Position numbers and translations under genes: made by a program. 64,000 nucleotides of DNA from Cucumis sativus. Taxonomy: Eukaryota > Streptophyta > Magnoliopsida > Cucurbitales > Cucurbitaceae. Numbering within the stretch: position 1 is the stretch's first letter; each line of letters opens with the position of its first letter. Positions 1 through 11,500 of this stretch are shown here, in pieces. The stretch covers positions 9,486,001-9,550,000 of the forward strand of contig NC_026657.2 of assembly GCF_000004075.3 (NCBI RefSeq), given 5' to 3'. The notes below the pieces were generated by a model, which was not told where the DNA came from, did not search any database, and was given only the letters and a program-made list of their open reading frames with translations.

Positions 1-1000
1 TTAAATGTGGCTCCTATAATATTTTATTTATTGGATTTGAATTTCACTTATATTTAATATTTAAATTTTAAAATGTTTTTTTGTCAAGTTCCAAAAAAAC
101 GTTATGTTATGTTAGTATAGAATTATTGTTATTACAATAATCTCTACTCAACTAATACTTCGATTTGGATTGATTACAAATCTACGTGTTCACATAAATT
201 TTGATTAAAAATTTGATTTTAAAGAAAAAATACACTTATTACAAACCACCTAATTATTTTATTTTTTTAGAAAATTGAAGTTTGACTGAATTTTTTGAAC
301 CAAACTTACTAAACATGTCAATTGCGGTGTCACCAAATTAAATCTTTTTCCATATATATATATTTCTCTTTGCACTATTGTTCTAATAATTCTAATTCAC
401 TCTCTTCCTATTACTCTCTACACTTGGATTATTTAACATTTGGAAAAACTCATATTTAGGGCCACCAACCATCATGCGTTGTCAAAGAAGGAAACTTCAC
501 TTGTTATGGTTAGTGGTACTTGATGTTGAAGAGGAAACATAGAAAAGAGATTGAGAAAGAAAATAGAGTGAAGGAGTAGATTAGATAGAGAAATAGAAGA
601 AAAGTTAAAAGGGAGAAAAGAAGATTAAAATATTATAAGAAGTTAATTATTGTATAAAAGCTAAGTAAAAAAAAAGGGAATTTGATGTTATTAATGGTAG
701 GGAAAAAGAGATGGAAGTGAGAGGGAGAGAATGAAATAAATAGCCCAATAAAAGAAAGGAAGGATGGTGTTGGTTGTTGATTGTTTGGGTAAGTAAGGCC
801 CATTCATTTTATCTCACTTCAACATTCCATCTATCACTTCTCTTCTTTCAATGAAAATAAAAAACACAAAACAAAACAAAACAAAACAAAAGTGCTTAGC
901 TAAGACCACTCCTTCCCACGCGCACGCTCACCCACCAAACCCTAATTTCCAAGAACCCCTAAAAGCAGTGCTCCTCATCACACCCACGCACACCATTTTA
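1..1000. other. AT-rich 5' flank of the AHL gene
   Basis: No coding region is recognisable. The stretch is AT-rich, with purine-rich runs around 540-760 and an (ACAAA)n run at about 865-890. Short reading frames here are interrupted and low in complexity. It is probably distal promoter of the AHL gene that starts near 1694. Confidence 0.5.
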
Positions 1001-1004
1001 AAAT

Positions 1005-1020
1005 TTTATATATACTATAT
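1005..1020 (+). promoter_or_regulatory. possible TATA box for the AHL gene
   Basis: A TATATATA-like run lies here, followed by purine-rich and CAA-repeat sequence and then a CT-rich leader at about 1470-1670 of the kind common in plant 5' UTRs. If used, the leader would be about 650 nt. Other AT-rich stretches could serve equally well, so this is weak. Confidence 0.25.
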
Positions 1021-1693
1021 GTAGAGAGAAAGAAAGAAAAAAAACAACAACAACAACAACACTACCTATTTATTCCACATTAATAAATAATAACAATAAC
1101 AATAACCTTAGCTTCCTTCACATAACACAACTATGAATCCAATTATTTATTCATTTTTGTTTGGTTGTTATGTTATAGGACCAAAATTTCCACATTGTTT
1201 AATTATTTATTTATTTCCCCTCAAGCTCTACGCTGGGTTTTTCATGTTTACAATAATATTATATAATCCTCATATGTCCTCCCATTCAATCCCAATATAC
1301 AGTTTCTTTTTTACATAAATAAATAAATAAAATGGGAAGGAGTTTGACCCTCCCCATTAATTAGTGCTTCCCATCTCTGGGTTTATTCTTCTTTCTTTGC
1401 TCCTTGATTCCCTTCTCTACTAGTGGAACATAAGTGATCGATGCTAAGGCTTTCATTTTAATTTCCTCTCTCTCCCCCATCTCTTCTCTCTACAAACTAA
1501 CTTATTCCTTTTTTCTTTCTCTCTCTCTCTCTCTCTTTCTAAATTATCAAAAAAAAAAAAAAAAAAACAAATCCCTCTTTCTGATCTTAATTAAAATTCA
1601 TCATCCATCCCTACTTCTTCCATCATTTAAATTCTCAATATATTTTTCCTTTTTTTTTTCTTTCTTTTTGAGGGTTTAATTGATTCTATAAAT

Positions 1694-2545
1694 CTGGCGA
1701 ATCCTTGGTGGACCACTCAGGTGGGGTTGTCCGGGGTTGATCATCATCATCACCACCACCCGGCCGCGATTAATTCACCCATCTTCAAACAAAGCGATGA
1801 AAACAGCGGCGGAAGCCGAGAAGATGACGACGACGACAACAATCGAGACGAGCCAAAAGAAGGCGCCGTGGAAGCCGGAACACGGAGGCCAAGAGGGCGT
1901 CCACCTGGATCTAAAAACAAACCAAAACCCCCAATCTTTGTCACACGTGATAGTCCCAACGCTCTCCGGAGCTACGTCTTAGAGGTCGCTGCCGGATCCG
2001 ACGTGGCCGACTCCATCGCTCAATTCGCTCGTAAACGCCAGCGTGGCGTTTGTGTTCTCAGTGCAACCGGCTTAGTCGCTAACGTCACCTTACGTCAGCC
2101 CGCAGCTCCCGGTTCCGTAATGCCACTCCAAGGAAGGTTCGAGATTCTTTCGTTAACCGGTGCTTTTTTACCCGGTCCAGCTCCACCTGGCTCAACAGGT
2201 CTCACAGTTTACTTGTCGGGGGGTCAGGGCCAGGTCGTCGGTGGGAGCGTGGTTGGATCGCTTGTGGCTGCCGGTCCTATTATGGTAATTGCAGCTACTT
2301 TTGCTAATGCAACTTATGAAAGGTTGCCTCTTGAAGATCCTGATGAACATGAAGTTGGAAGTGGCTCCGCCTCACACGGTGGTCCTAGAAGTCCTCCGCC
2401 GGAAATTAGAGCCACTGGAGGAGGGCAGATGCCAGCTGGGATACCGGAACCCACTTTGCCTTTGTATAATTTACTGCCGGATATGATTCCCAACGGCGTT
2501 CAGCTTGGCCACGACGGGTATGCTTATGTCCGACCGCCGTATTGA
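1694..2545 (+). CDS. AT-hook motif nuclear-localized protein (AHL15/19/20 type), start codon reads CTG
   Basis: Plant AHL proteins bind AT-rich DNA through an AT-hook and multimerise through a PPC/DUF296 domain; they act as nuclear regulators of growth and phase change. In the 283-residue reading here, a type I AT-hook ([15 protein letters not shown]) sits near residues 64-78. The PPC domain follows at about 92-214, with the hallmark GRFEILSL and the conserved [17 protein letters not shown] end. The C-terminus ([13 protein letters not shown]) also fits the AHL15/19/20 group. The gene is intronless, as is usual for this clade. Upstream of GTG 1721 the frame reads ANPWWTTQ, the family's characteristic N-terminus, but the codon where ATG is expected (1694-1696) is CTG. 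It has A at -3 and G at +4. An in-frame stop lies at 1628-1630 and there is no ATG between. The first in-frame ATG is at 2120, inside the PPC domain. Family assignment is firm; the start is uncertain. Confidence 0.9.
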   Translation: MANPWWTTQVGLSGVDHHHHHHPAAINSPIFKQSDENSGGSREDDDDDNNRDEPKEGAVEAGTRRPRGRPPGSKNKPKPPIFVTRDSPNALRSYVLEVAAGSDVADSIAQFARKRQRGVCVLSATGLVANVTLRQPAAPGSVMPLQGRFEILSLTGAFLPGPAPPGSTGLTVYLSGGQGQVVGGSVVGSLVAAGPIMVIAATFANATYERLPLEDPDEHEVGSGSASHGGPRSPPPEIRATGGGQMPAGIPEPTLPLYNLLPDMIPNGVQLGHDGYAYVRPPY

Positions 2546-2602
2546 AATTTCAAAAATCATTTAACAAGGATATACTGATTATTAGGGTTGCTGAGGAAGA
2601 AG

Positions 2603-2606
<4 letters not shown>

Positions 2607-2634
<28 letters not shown>
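2607..2634. repeat. (GA)n microsatellite in the AHL 3' region
   Basis: About 14 uninterrupted GA units lie 60 bp after the AHL stop codon, probably inside the 3' UTR. Confidence 0.95.
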
Positions 2635-2637
<3 letters not shown>

Positions 2638-2832
2638 AAAGATGGGTTTTTTTTAAGAAAAAAAAAATCAGTTTGTTGTTTGTTCATATAGTAATTAGCT
2701 TGGCCAATCTTTGTTTTTAGTCTTTTCTTTTTTTTTAATTTCTGGTTGGGATTAATAAATAAATAAGATAATTGGCTTGTCTTTTCATTTGTGGTGTTTA
2801 ATCTCCTTTTGATTAGATTGTTTTTTGTTTCC

Positions 2833-2870
2833 TTTTATCATTTTATCATTTTATCATTTTATCATTTTAT
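2833..2870. repeat. TTTTATCA octamer tandem repeat
   Basis: Four to five perfect copies of an 8-bp unit (ATCATTTT phase) downstream of the AHL gene. Confidence 0.9.
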
Positions 2871-3889
2871 TTTTAATGTTATGGGGTATAAGTTATATGG
2901 CTAATAAATTTCATATTTCTTTTATGATGGAAATTCTCAATTCTTCATGCATGTTTTATTCAGAATTTTGTGTGTATGGTTTTTTTCTCCTGAAATTTTT
3001 TAAGAGGATGTATATTATTATTAGATTGATGTTTAATTTAGTCCAATTTTGCTTCTTTGGAATCTTAAAAGAAACTACATGCATATATATACTTTATATT
3101 ATAATGATGTGGTGTTTTGTTTTCATTTCCATTCTTAGCATTAAAATTACAAATTTTGTTTAGAAAAGATGTTTTGATCTCTTTTGTTTTGTTTTTTCGT
3201 TTCGTGTGATTGATTTCTACTTATTCTGAATATGATTTTTGGGAACATTAGAATATGTTCTTCCTTCTAAACATAAAACTTAGGATTAATGAAATAAATC
3301 GATTTAGGTTAAATTATTATTATTATAGTTTCAGTGCAACTTTATTGGGGTCTGTGTATTTAGTTTATACTACTTAAAAATGAAACAATTGCTTGCAGCT
3401 ATGAAGTTTGAATAAATACCACAGGTGGAATTCCGCGTTTTACCAAACGTTGTAATTGTCAACTAAACGTTTCAAAGTGAACATGACTCGACAAATTAAA
3501 GTGTATGTATCAAACTAAGAAATAATCAAGGATTTTTTAATCTCTCTGTCACAAGTTCTTGACCTCTAGAAAAAAAAATGTTATATGAATACAACTCAAT
3601 TGGATTAATGTAACATTTTTATCATAAGATTGAATTTACACTTCACATATATGTGTGAAGTTAAACATAAAAGAATATTGCCAACTAAACGACATCAATG
3701 TATATTAATTTAATATCAAAGTGAGCTTAGTTCAATGGTAAATGATATGACCTTATATTTTAGAGGTTGGAGATTTAATCTCTTCAATCACCATCTAAGT
3801 CAGCAAACTATTTAAAGATATAATCAATCACTTTATACTTTTTTTTGCCTTATTCACAAGGCAAGAGGGATCAACGTGTGCACTGGGAC

Positions 3890-4435
3890 ATCTTAACTAA
3901 AATGACGCCTTCTACCAAAAGAGATTTATGCATAACTGATATAAGAGTACAAAAGCAAGTTAGAGAAAAAAAGTTCACTAGTTGCCATGAGTGGAACAAC
4001 ATAAAAAGAAATTATACAAAAGCTTCCCAATTGGGGATAATATACAAGAAAAAAACATAGTAATTGTGAAAGGTTGATGACTTCGAGCGCCCTAACTTTA
4101 TATTCAATCATAAAATTTGAGATTGTTTGATATATTAACTATCAAGTACAAGAGTAAAAATTTCTTCTATGTTAACTAGAATGAAACCCTTAAAGCCCTC
4201 ATCACACCCCAATACCAAAAGAGATTCATACATAACGGAATAAGATCAGTACAAAAGCAAGTTAGAGTGAGAAGTTCACTAGTTGGAAAGAACGAAAAAA
4301 AATTATATAAAAGCTTTCCAATTGAGAGATAATATACCAGTCAACTTCGTAATTGTGAAAGGTTGATGATTTTGAGCACCCTAACTTTATATTTAACCAT
4401 AAAATTGCTATTGTTTAATATATTATTTATCAACA
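3890..4435. repeat. degenerate tandem direct repeat, two copies about 230-250 bp each
   Basis: Copy A (about 3890-4143) and copy B (about 4170-4435) share several blocks in the same order: TACCAAAAGAGATT (3913 and 4213), ACAAAAGCAAGTTAGAG, AGTTCACTAGTTG, CAATTG.GGATAATATAC, TAATTGTGAAAGGTTGATGA and CCCTAACTTTATATT. The offset is about 300 bp with small indels. There is no coding potential. It could be a local duplication or part of a dispersed family; the sequence alone does not decide. Confidence 0.8.
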
Positions 4436-7279
4436 AAAGATTATATAATTCTATTTAGATTGATTCCATTTCAAAATCAATTTAGAATAGCAAAAATATT
4501 AACTCATATATTATATAAAGATTATAGGGTTCCTTTTGATTTAACAAATGAGACACTCAATCACGAAGCTATAATTGAATTCATAGGTTGAGTTGAATTA
4601 TACATATCCCACACATTGGATGACTAGGAGGGAAAAACACCAAATCAAAAAGAAAGAAAAGTGCCTTGCAAAGCTGACAAGTCTGATTAGGTTATCTTGT
4701 TCACATGTGATTCCAATATTATACTACCAATTAGGGTTTAACATTATACATTATCATCATTGATGAGCTCATTATCTCACCAAACCATTTAATTAAGGTT
4801 GATTGTTCTACTATCCATTTTTCCTCCAAAGCATAAGTAATCATTATCCAGTTTCAGTGTTTTTAATTTTAGACTGAGATTAGAGAGAAATATATTTTTA
4901 TTATTATGTTGTTACGTTCTTTTAATATTTCCAACATATATTTCATTTGTTGACTGTGATATTCAAACCATTTTTTTTAAGTACAACACCAATAACATAC
5001 CTAAAAGATCAAACCTTAGACCTTTGGGGAAAAAAATAGTTATGTATTAATTACACTAAACTGACTCTAATTTAAACTTAAAGAAAAATATGTAAATAAG
5101 TTGTCTTCAAATACTATATATGTATATAAAATGTTAATTTTTAAAAAATATAAAACTAATCATGTCTTCATTTTGATTTCTACCGTGTAAATGTTTGAAT
5201 TTATTTTTAAAATAGAACATTTAACAAAATATTTACACCTTTTCAACCATTATTATAACTAAGTAAAGTTTGATGAGGTTCCGGGTTTGTTCAAATTAGG
5301 TTGTTATTGTTTTAAAATTTTCATTTCTACCATTAACATTTAAAATTAGTTTCCTTAAAATAGAGTGTAATTACTAAGCAAAGAAATTCTTTTTGTGACT
5401 GTTGAGCTCTAAAACAACAATAATAATATGATATATAGGCTTACAAAAACCAACGTCCTATGCCATAATTATTTAGAAAAATTATGATACTTTGTGAAAT
5501 TTTTATTTTTAGTTTTGTGAATTAATTCTCTACGTTAAACTCTTTTCCCTTTAAATTTTTTGTCTTTTTATTTACTTGTTTATAAATATTTTTTAAAAAA
5601 AGTCAAATTTTAAAAGCAAAATAGTTACTTGTTAGCTTTTTATTTATAGTTTCTTTGTATAGATAGTTTATAAAAACTATCTCCAAGATTTTCGGAATAA
5701 ATTTTAATTTTCTCCCAATCACATAAACTGAACTTTAAAAAAATCAAGAAGATAAAAAACAATAATTAAAAGAGACTTTAGGTCTTTTAATATTTAATTT
5801 ATTAAATATATACAATTTTAAAAAAATAAAAACATGATGAGCGCTTTAAAGTTTAAATATTAGTTCCAAATAATTGGCTAAGAACTGAAAACCCTTTTTT
5901 TGAGCCACAGTATTTAATATATTGTTGAGTTTAATACATAAAACATACAAACACACATACTATATATAGAGTATATGCTTATATAAAATAGAAATATATA
6001 TTCAAATAGAGAGAGAGAGACAGAGAGAGAGACAGAGATGGGTTTTCCCTAACCACTTGTTCAGCTTTCACTGTCTTCAAGATATGCATTATGCACATTG
6101 TGGTGAACCATTAATGGATTTCAAACTTCCAAAAAGCATTCCCACTTATGGTCAAACCAATATGGGATAGAGATCTACAAACACCACAACATCATACACA
6201 CCTTACCATTTATCTTTTAGTTTAACCTATTTGGAGAGTCAACAGTTTCATATCTTTATGTCTAATGATTTGCGTTCATGTTCATGTTCATGTTAAAGAA
6301 AGTAATAGTTTGGTTTCAATTTGACGCTAAATGCTAATTAAAAAAACCAAAACTTCTTTTTAACTATAGTACTCCTCTTCTGCATTATACATCTTTCTTA
6401 CTTATCTAATTAATATTTCTATTTGATGGTCCATTTATATAATATTAATATATGTTAAAACACCCTAATAATATATTATTTATATAGTGTAATCCTCTAA
6501 ACCTTTGGACTAATCTTCTTTTCTAAAAAAAATTGTTTCAAGGTGATTTTTGCAAAATTAATGATTATTCTTGCATTCCTCTAAACCTCACGGGTAGATG
6601 ATCTAGAGTTTGGCAGTGATTCTTGCAAATGATATAACAAATTGGATTGAGATTGAGAGAGGAAAATCAGATTTGGCATCTATTGATAGTCTTAATACCT
6701 TTATTATGTAACAGAGACCTCAGGAAAACTATATATTTTTTGGGTGGATTATTACTCTTCAAATGTTGACATAACCTATTATTGAGAGAATTTTATACAT
6801 ATGAAATATAGAATTGAGGATGGAGCAGTGGAGAGATGTGAGAGCAAATAAAGTGTCTCTTTTCTCTTTCAAAACTATAGATCAGAGAAAAGATAATCCA
6901 AAATGTGATTAGAGGCATGAATGATTTAATTAAAGAAATAATAAGAAAACAGCAAGGAATTGGTTAATTAATTAGAAATAAAAGGTTTGGAAAGGGGAAT
7001 CTGTAACCCCCACTTAAATCAAAACAAAATTAATGAAACACAGACCGCCCAATAGGTGTGGATAGTGGGACACCATTGTTTGGCCTTTTCCCCCTCTTAC
7101 CTTCCCCTTTCATTTCAAATCCATCATGTATCCCTAATTAGTGCTTACAATCTTCTCTCCCCCTCTCCCTCTCTTAATCATATTGGGCTACACATCACCC
7201 TTTTTCCTTTTTTTTCTTTTATTATTATTATTATTATTATCATTTTTGTAATTTAACCAAAGCTTTTCTTCTTATTCTT

Positions 7280-7322
7280 TTTCCCTTTCCCTTTCCCTTT
7301 CCCTTTCCCTTTCCCTTTCCCT
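7280..7322. repeat. (TTTCCC)n hexamer array
   Basis: About seven copies of TTTCCC in a row, followed by pyrimidine-rich sequence. Confidence 0.95.
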
Positions 7323-8460
7323 TCCTTTCCCCCCTCTTTCAATCTAACCCTACCTAGCTATCACATCCTCTCATTCATTTTCACAATTTCACAAACCTTC
7401 CATCTTTAATTTAATTAACATGAAATCCCCAATCATTAATCTAAGACATGTTTATAATAGAAATTTCATATAATGTTTATTTTATCGAGTTACAAACGTA
7501 ACGTTTCATGTTGATTAGAGACGTAAGATATTAAAATTCTTAATTAATGGAGGAATATTATCACTCTATCTAAAGCTATATATATTACACACGTAGGTTT
7601 GCTACAATGACAAATACAATAGAAAGTTAAAGTATAAAATATAACAAATCTGGAAAGATTCTTTCATATTTTGAATTGTATTCTCCATTGCTAACATAAA
7701 CCAAGAAGAACTTGGAAGCCTTTGTAATTAATAGACTTTCCATTGATATGAAGCATAGCTTTCCATATTTGAGTTGAAAAGATAAAGAAGCTTCATACTA
7801 TTAATTAATGATGGAGTCCACATCATTAGCTGGTTCTATATTAATTATGACGCCATTTTCAACTAAGACTTCCTTTTTCTTTATCTAAATTTCAATCCAA
7901 CGACCAATCATTTCATTACTTCACAACAACAATACCTTTGAAGGTTATTAGTCTAGGACATGGTTATGAGTCTGTATGAGAATGCTTTTTTAATCTTCTT
8001 TGGAATAATCACTTTATTTTTAAGTGCTTTCCTAAACATTTAAAAAGGGGAAAAAAAAAGAAAGAAACATACAAAGAATAGTAGTTATTCAATTTATGAA
8101 GAAATGACTGTGGTATGCAATGGTGAATTGAAGGGTAGAGAAGTGGAGGGGAATGGAAAAATTGATTTGACAAAATGATGCTTTGGAAAGAAAAAAAGAA
8201 AAAAAGAAGAATGGTTGATTTTATTTGATAGAAAATGAAAAATGCATTAAAGGTGATGGAGATGAGTATCCAAAAGCAGTAATATTTCCAAAATTGCAAA
8301 AATCGAATGCTGAATCCAAAAGTGGCCCCAACTCTGTGTTTTTCCCTTTCCACAAACGACAAAACATATTCAATCACAAGTGACTCTCTCACACCTGCCT
8401 GCCCACCCAAAACTCTCTTCTTTTTCCCCCCTCCCTCTCACACGTGCGACAATAGATCAA

Positions 8461-8470
8461 AAAAAAAAAA
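8461..8470 (-). terminator. Pol III T-run terminator of tRNA-Gly
   Basis: An oligo-A run on the + strand gives an oligo-T run of at least 10 on the tRNA strand, about 8 nt after the discriminator base. Confidence 0.8.
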
Positions 8471-8477
8471 GAGAAAG

Positions 8478-8548
8478 TGCACCAGCCGGGAATCGAACCC
8501 GGGTCTGTACCGTGGCAGGGTACTATTCTACCACTAGACCACTGGTGC
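8478..8548 (-). tRNA. tRNA-Gly (anticodon GCC)
   Basis: On the - strand a 71-nt tRNA folds fully. The acceptor stem GCACCAG (8548-8542) pairs with CTGGTGC (8485-8479), and the discriminator is A at 8478. The D arm contains the A-box-like GGTCTAGTGGTAGAAT. The anticodon stem GTACC/GGTAC encloses loop CTGCCAC with anticodon GCC. The T arm CCGGG-TTCGATT-CCCGG carries the B box GGTTCGATTCC. No intron and no encoded CCA. Downstream on the - strand, C-rich sequence gives way to a run of more than ten T (8470-8461), a good Pol III terminator. CAA motifs lie just upstream of the 5' end, as in many plant tRNA genes. Confidence 0.97.
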
Positions 8549-11500
8549 TTACGTGTCAATTGGGTTGTTTGCAACAAATAACTATTCATGAAGACTAAGT
8601 CAATGGCCGGCATCGCAATTAGTTAAATGAAAGTTGGTGGTGCTGAACGGTGAATCGGTGATGGAATAATAGAATATATCAAATTAAGTTTCACGTTATT
8701 TTATTTTTAAAAATATCATTATGTAGACCTCATCACTATTCTGCTTTCTTCTCTCAAACTATTATTCATTCATTTTCACCTACTTATTATTTTATTTCCA
8801 ACAAAAAAAGAAAGAGAGCAGGAACATTTTTCTCTCTCATTGTTTTTGTTTTTGTTAGTATAAATTTAATTTAAAAATAAATTTCACTTTCACTCTCTCA
8901 ATATAAACATAGATTTTTTTTTTTTTTTGCTTTCCTTCATTCTTATTTCTGAGGAAATCATAATGAATAAGTTAACTATGTAGCAAACTCGTAGTTCATA
9001 CCGGACAATAGGATAAGAATGTGTTGCTTTAGTAAGTGGACTTGAGAATTTAGTAGCTGCATGATATGTGAAATACAATTTTAAAATTTTCATATATATA
9101 AAAGTTATTCACTTTATACCAACCTTAAAGTTAATCATTCTAAAACAAAATTAATGTAATAAACAACCACATACAAAATTAAAGTAATCAACTTCTTTTT
9201 ATAATATATATGTGTGTGTGTGTATGTATATGCGTTTTTGGTAGATTGTGAATATATTGTTTTTTTATGTTAATTCCGAACATAAATTAATTCTTTTTAG
9301 TTTTGTACTAATTATTTTTGAGTTTATTGTCCCTCACATTCCAAACACTCTTTGGTATCTAAGAAAAGAGAGACAATTTGGAAAACTGCCCTTTGGTAGT
9401 GAACTTATAGAATTAAGGTAATTTCAAATTTACAGTGAGGGTATAAATTATAAAAATTTGAAACCTCAATTTATATATACAATTTCTATAACTACGTAAG
9501 GTTAAAGTTAGGAATCCAATTTTAATACTTTTTTAAGTTTGAAGGCACAATTACTACAATTTAAATTTTGATTGTGTAATGGTTACAATTAGTGGGATCT
9601 ATATATTTTCAAATATAAGAGGTCCCAACTTCAAATTTTTTATCCAAGTTGTACTTAAAGAGTGTAAAATTAACAAACCCGTTAATTTTGTTATTACTTT
9701 CTGAAAAATAGTTGCGTGGGCTGGCTTGTGCACTTCCTGGGCTCTCCACTTTTCAGTTTAGGCCCACTTACTTTTATTTTCTGAAAGGCTTTGAAGCCCA
9801 ATGGGCGGGCCTACTAAGTTCGTGAAACTTCACCACTCATATTTCCTAAGGTATTGACTAATTTTAAATTGCCCAACGAAATAGATTGATTATTTTCAGA
9901 TATATATATTTATAAAGCACATGTTGATGTGTCAAATCCGTTGTATGTTGCTCTTATAGCAATTTTTTGATTTCCAATATAGATATGTTTCTCTTCAAGT
10001 GTAATTTTATGAAGGGAGAAGTTGAAGATTTAAGACAAAAAAAAAAAAAAAAAAAAAAAAGAAGAAGAAGAAGAAAAGAAACAGTTACCTTACATAAACC
10101 CTTCAAATTAGAGAATGCCAAAAAAAAAGTAACCCGACTCAACCTTGATTTTTTGAGTTGGGTTGGGCCGACTCTTGCATAGTGAATCGGGAGGGTTCAT
10201 TTTCTACCAACCCGGATACAATGGATTGATCCATAATTTTCCACCAACTCCGACCTATGTATACTCCTAAGCTCAATAATCAAAATACTCCACTTGACAA
10301 TTGGTAAAGCTAAAAAGATGTAATTCAAAGAACTTAAATTAACTACATACCTAAATTTTGATTTCATCAAGAATTTGAAACGTAAAATATGCTCATCTAA
10401 AATAAATAATAAAATTTGTGTATGGATTACAACCTTAATTTTAAATTAACAAATCTATTCCAAGGAATTTGATGCTGTTAAAATGAAGTTATGTTAAAAT
10501 GAAGTTATCTCTTATGATTAAAGGTGTGGACACTTGATTCTTTTAAAATATAAAGACCTATCATTGTAGTTTTACTATTCATCTTTATTGGGTTATGGCT
10601 AGAACTAAAGTAATGCTTGAGTTTATGAAGAGTACATGAGTTGTTCAAAATCATCTCTATCAAGAGAGACTTTCATGATATGAAAGTATATGAGTAAGAA
10701 GTACTAAAAAAGATTGATAGCTACTAAGTCTATACCAATACAATACGTTTTTATTTTCATTTGACTCGATTATAAAAAATAAAAAAACTCCAAAGTGAAG
10801 TATATGCTTAGCTTGGTATAATTTGAGTTGGTGATAAATTTTGCTATATTTAAAAATATCCATTAAAATTTCGGATAGAAAATGGGATGAAGTAAAATAT
10901 TGGGCCGGTTGAAATGGAAGCCCAAAGAGCAACTTGGCGGAAGTGGCTAAGAGAAACCTCTACAAATAGAGGTGGGGAGAATTGAGGGAGTGGTGCTGTT
11001 GACAAATATGAAATGGGAAGAGATTCCCTTTATAATCTTTTGAAAACATCACACCACCAACTTGGATTCACCACAGCTTTCATATGATTTAAGTTGAAAA
11101 CTTAAATGATCTAAAGACCCTCAATTGAATGTCAATACTTTAATGTGTTTTTTTCTTTTTCTTTAGTTCATTGTCCACCAGTGTGCCTTTAAATTAAAGT
11201 TTGTGTGTGTGTGCACTTCCACTACAACACAACAATAATACACATATGGAGTATTCTATATTTCCTTTTACCTTCTACAACCCATATGGACAAAATAATA
11301 CAACATAAATAATAACTAAATAACAAAATTAAATTTGTAAAAAGAAAAAAAAAATCACCTCTACTAGTTTAGAGTTTAAATTCTTTTTTGATTCATAACA
11401 TTTTAGATGCATTTATTTTAGTCTTTGAATTTTTAAAATAGTATATTTTGGTATCGAATGAAGGGGTAGGGTCAAATAAGATATCATTTCCCAAAATTTT

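Larger units (their letters stand above)
2871..8477. other. intergenic AT-rich DNA between the AHL gene and the tRNA
   Basis: No gene is recognised. The open frames are short, AT-driven and lack family motifs. Contents seen are a degenerate direct repeat at about 3890-4435, a GTTCAT run at about 6274-6294, an (ATT)n run at 7221-7240 and a TTTCCC hexamer array at 7280-7322. Confidence 0.6.

Noticed and set aside
1133..1679. Short open frames upstream of the AHL gene
   Set aside because: Low-complexity F/S/L-rich translations from AT- and CT-rich leader sequence. One opens with GTG. No family features.
1721..1729. GTG at 1721 as the AHL start codon
   Set aside because: GTG is not a normal plant start, and the conserved family N-terminus continues upstream in frame to 1694.
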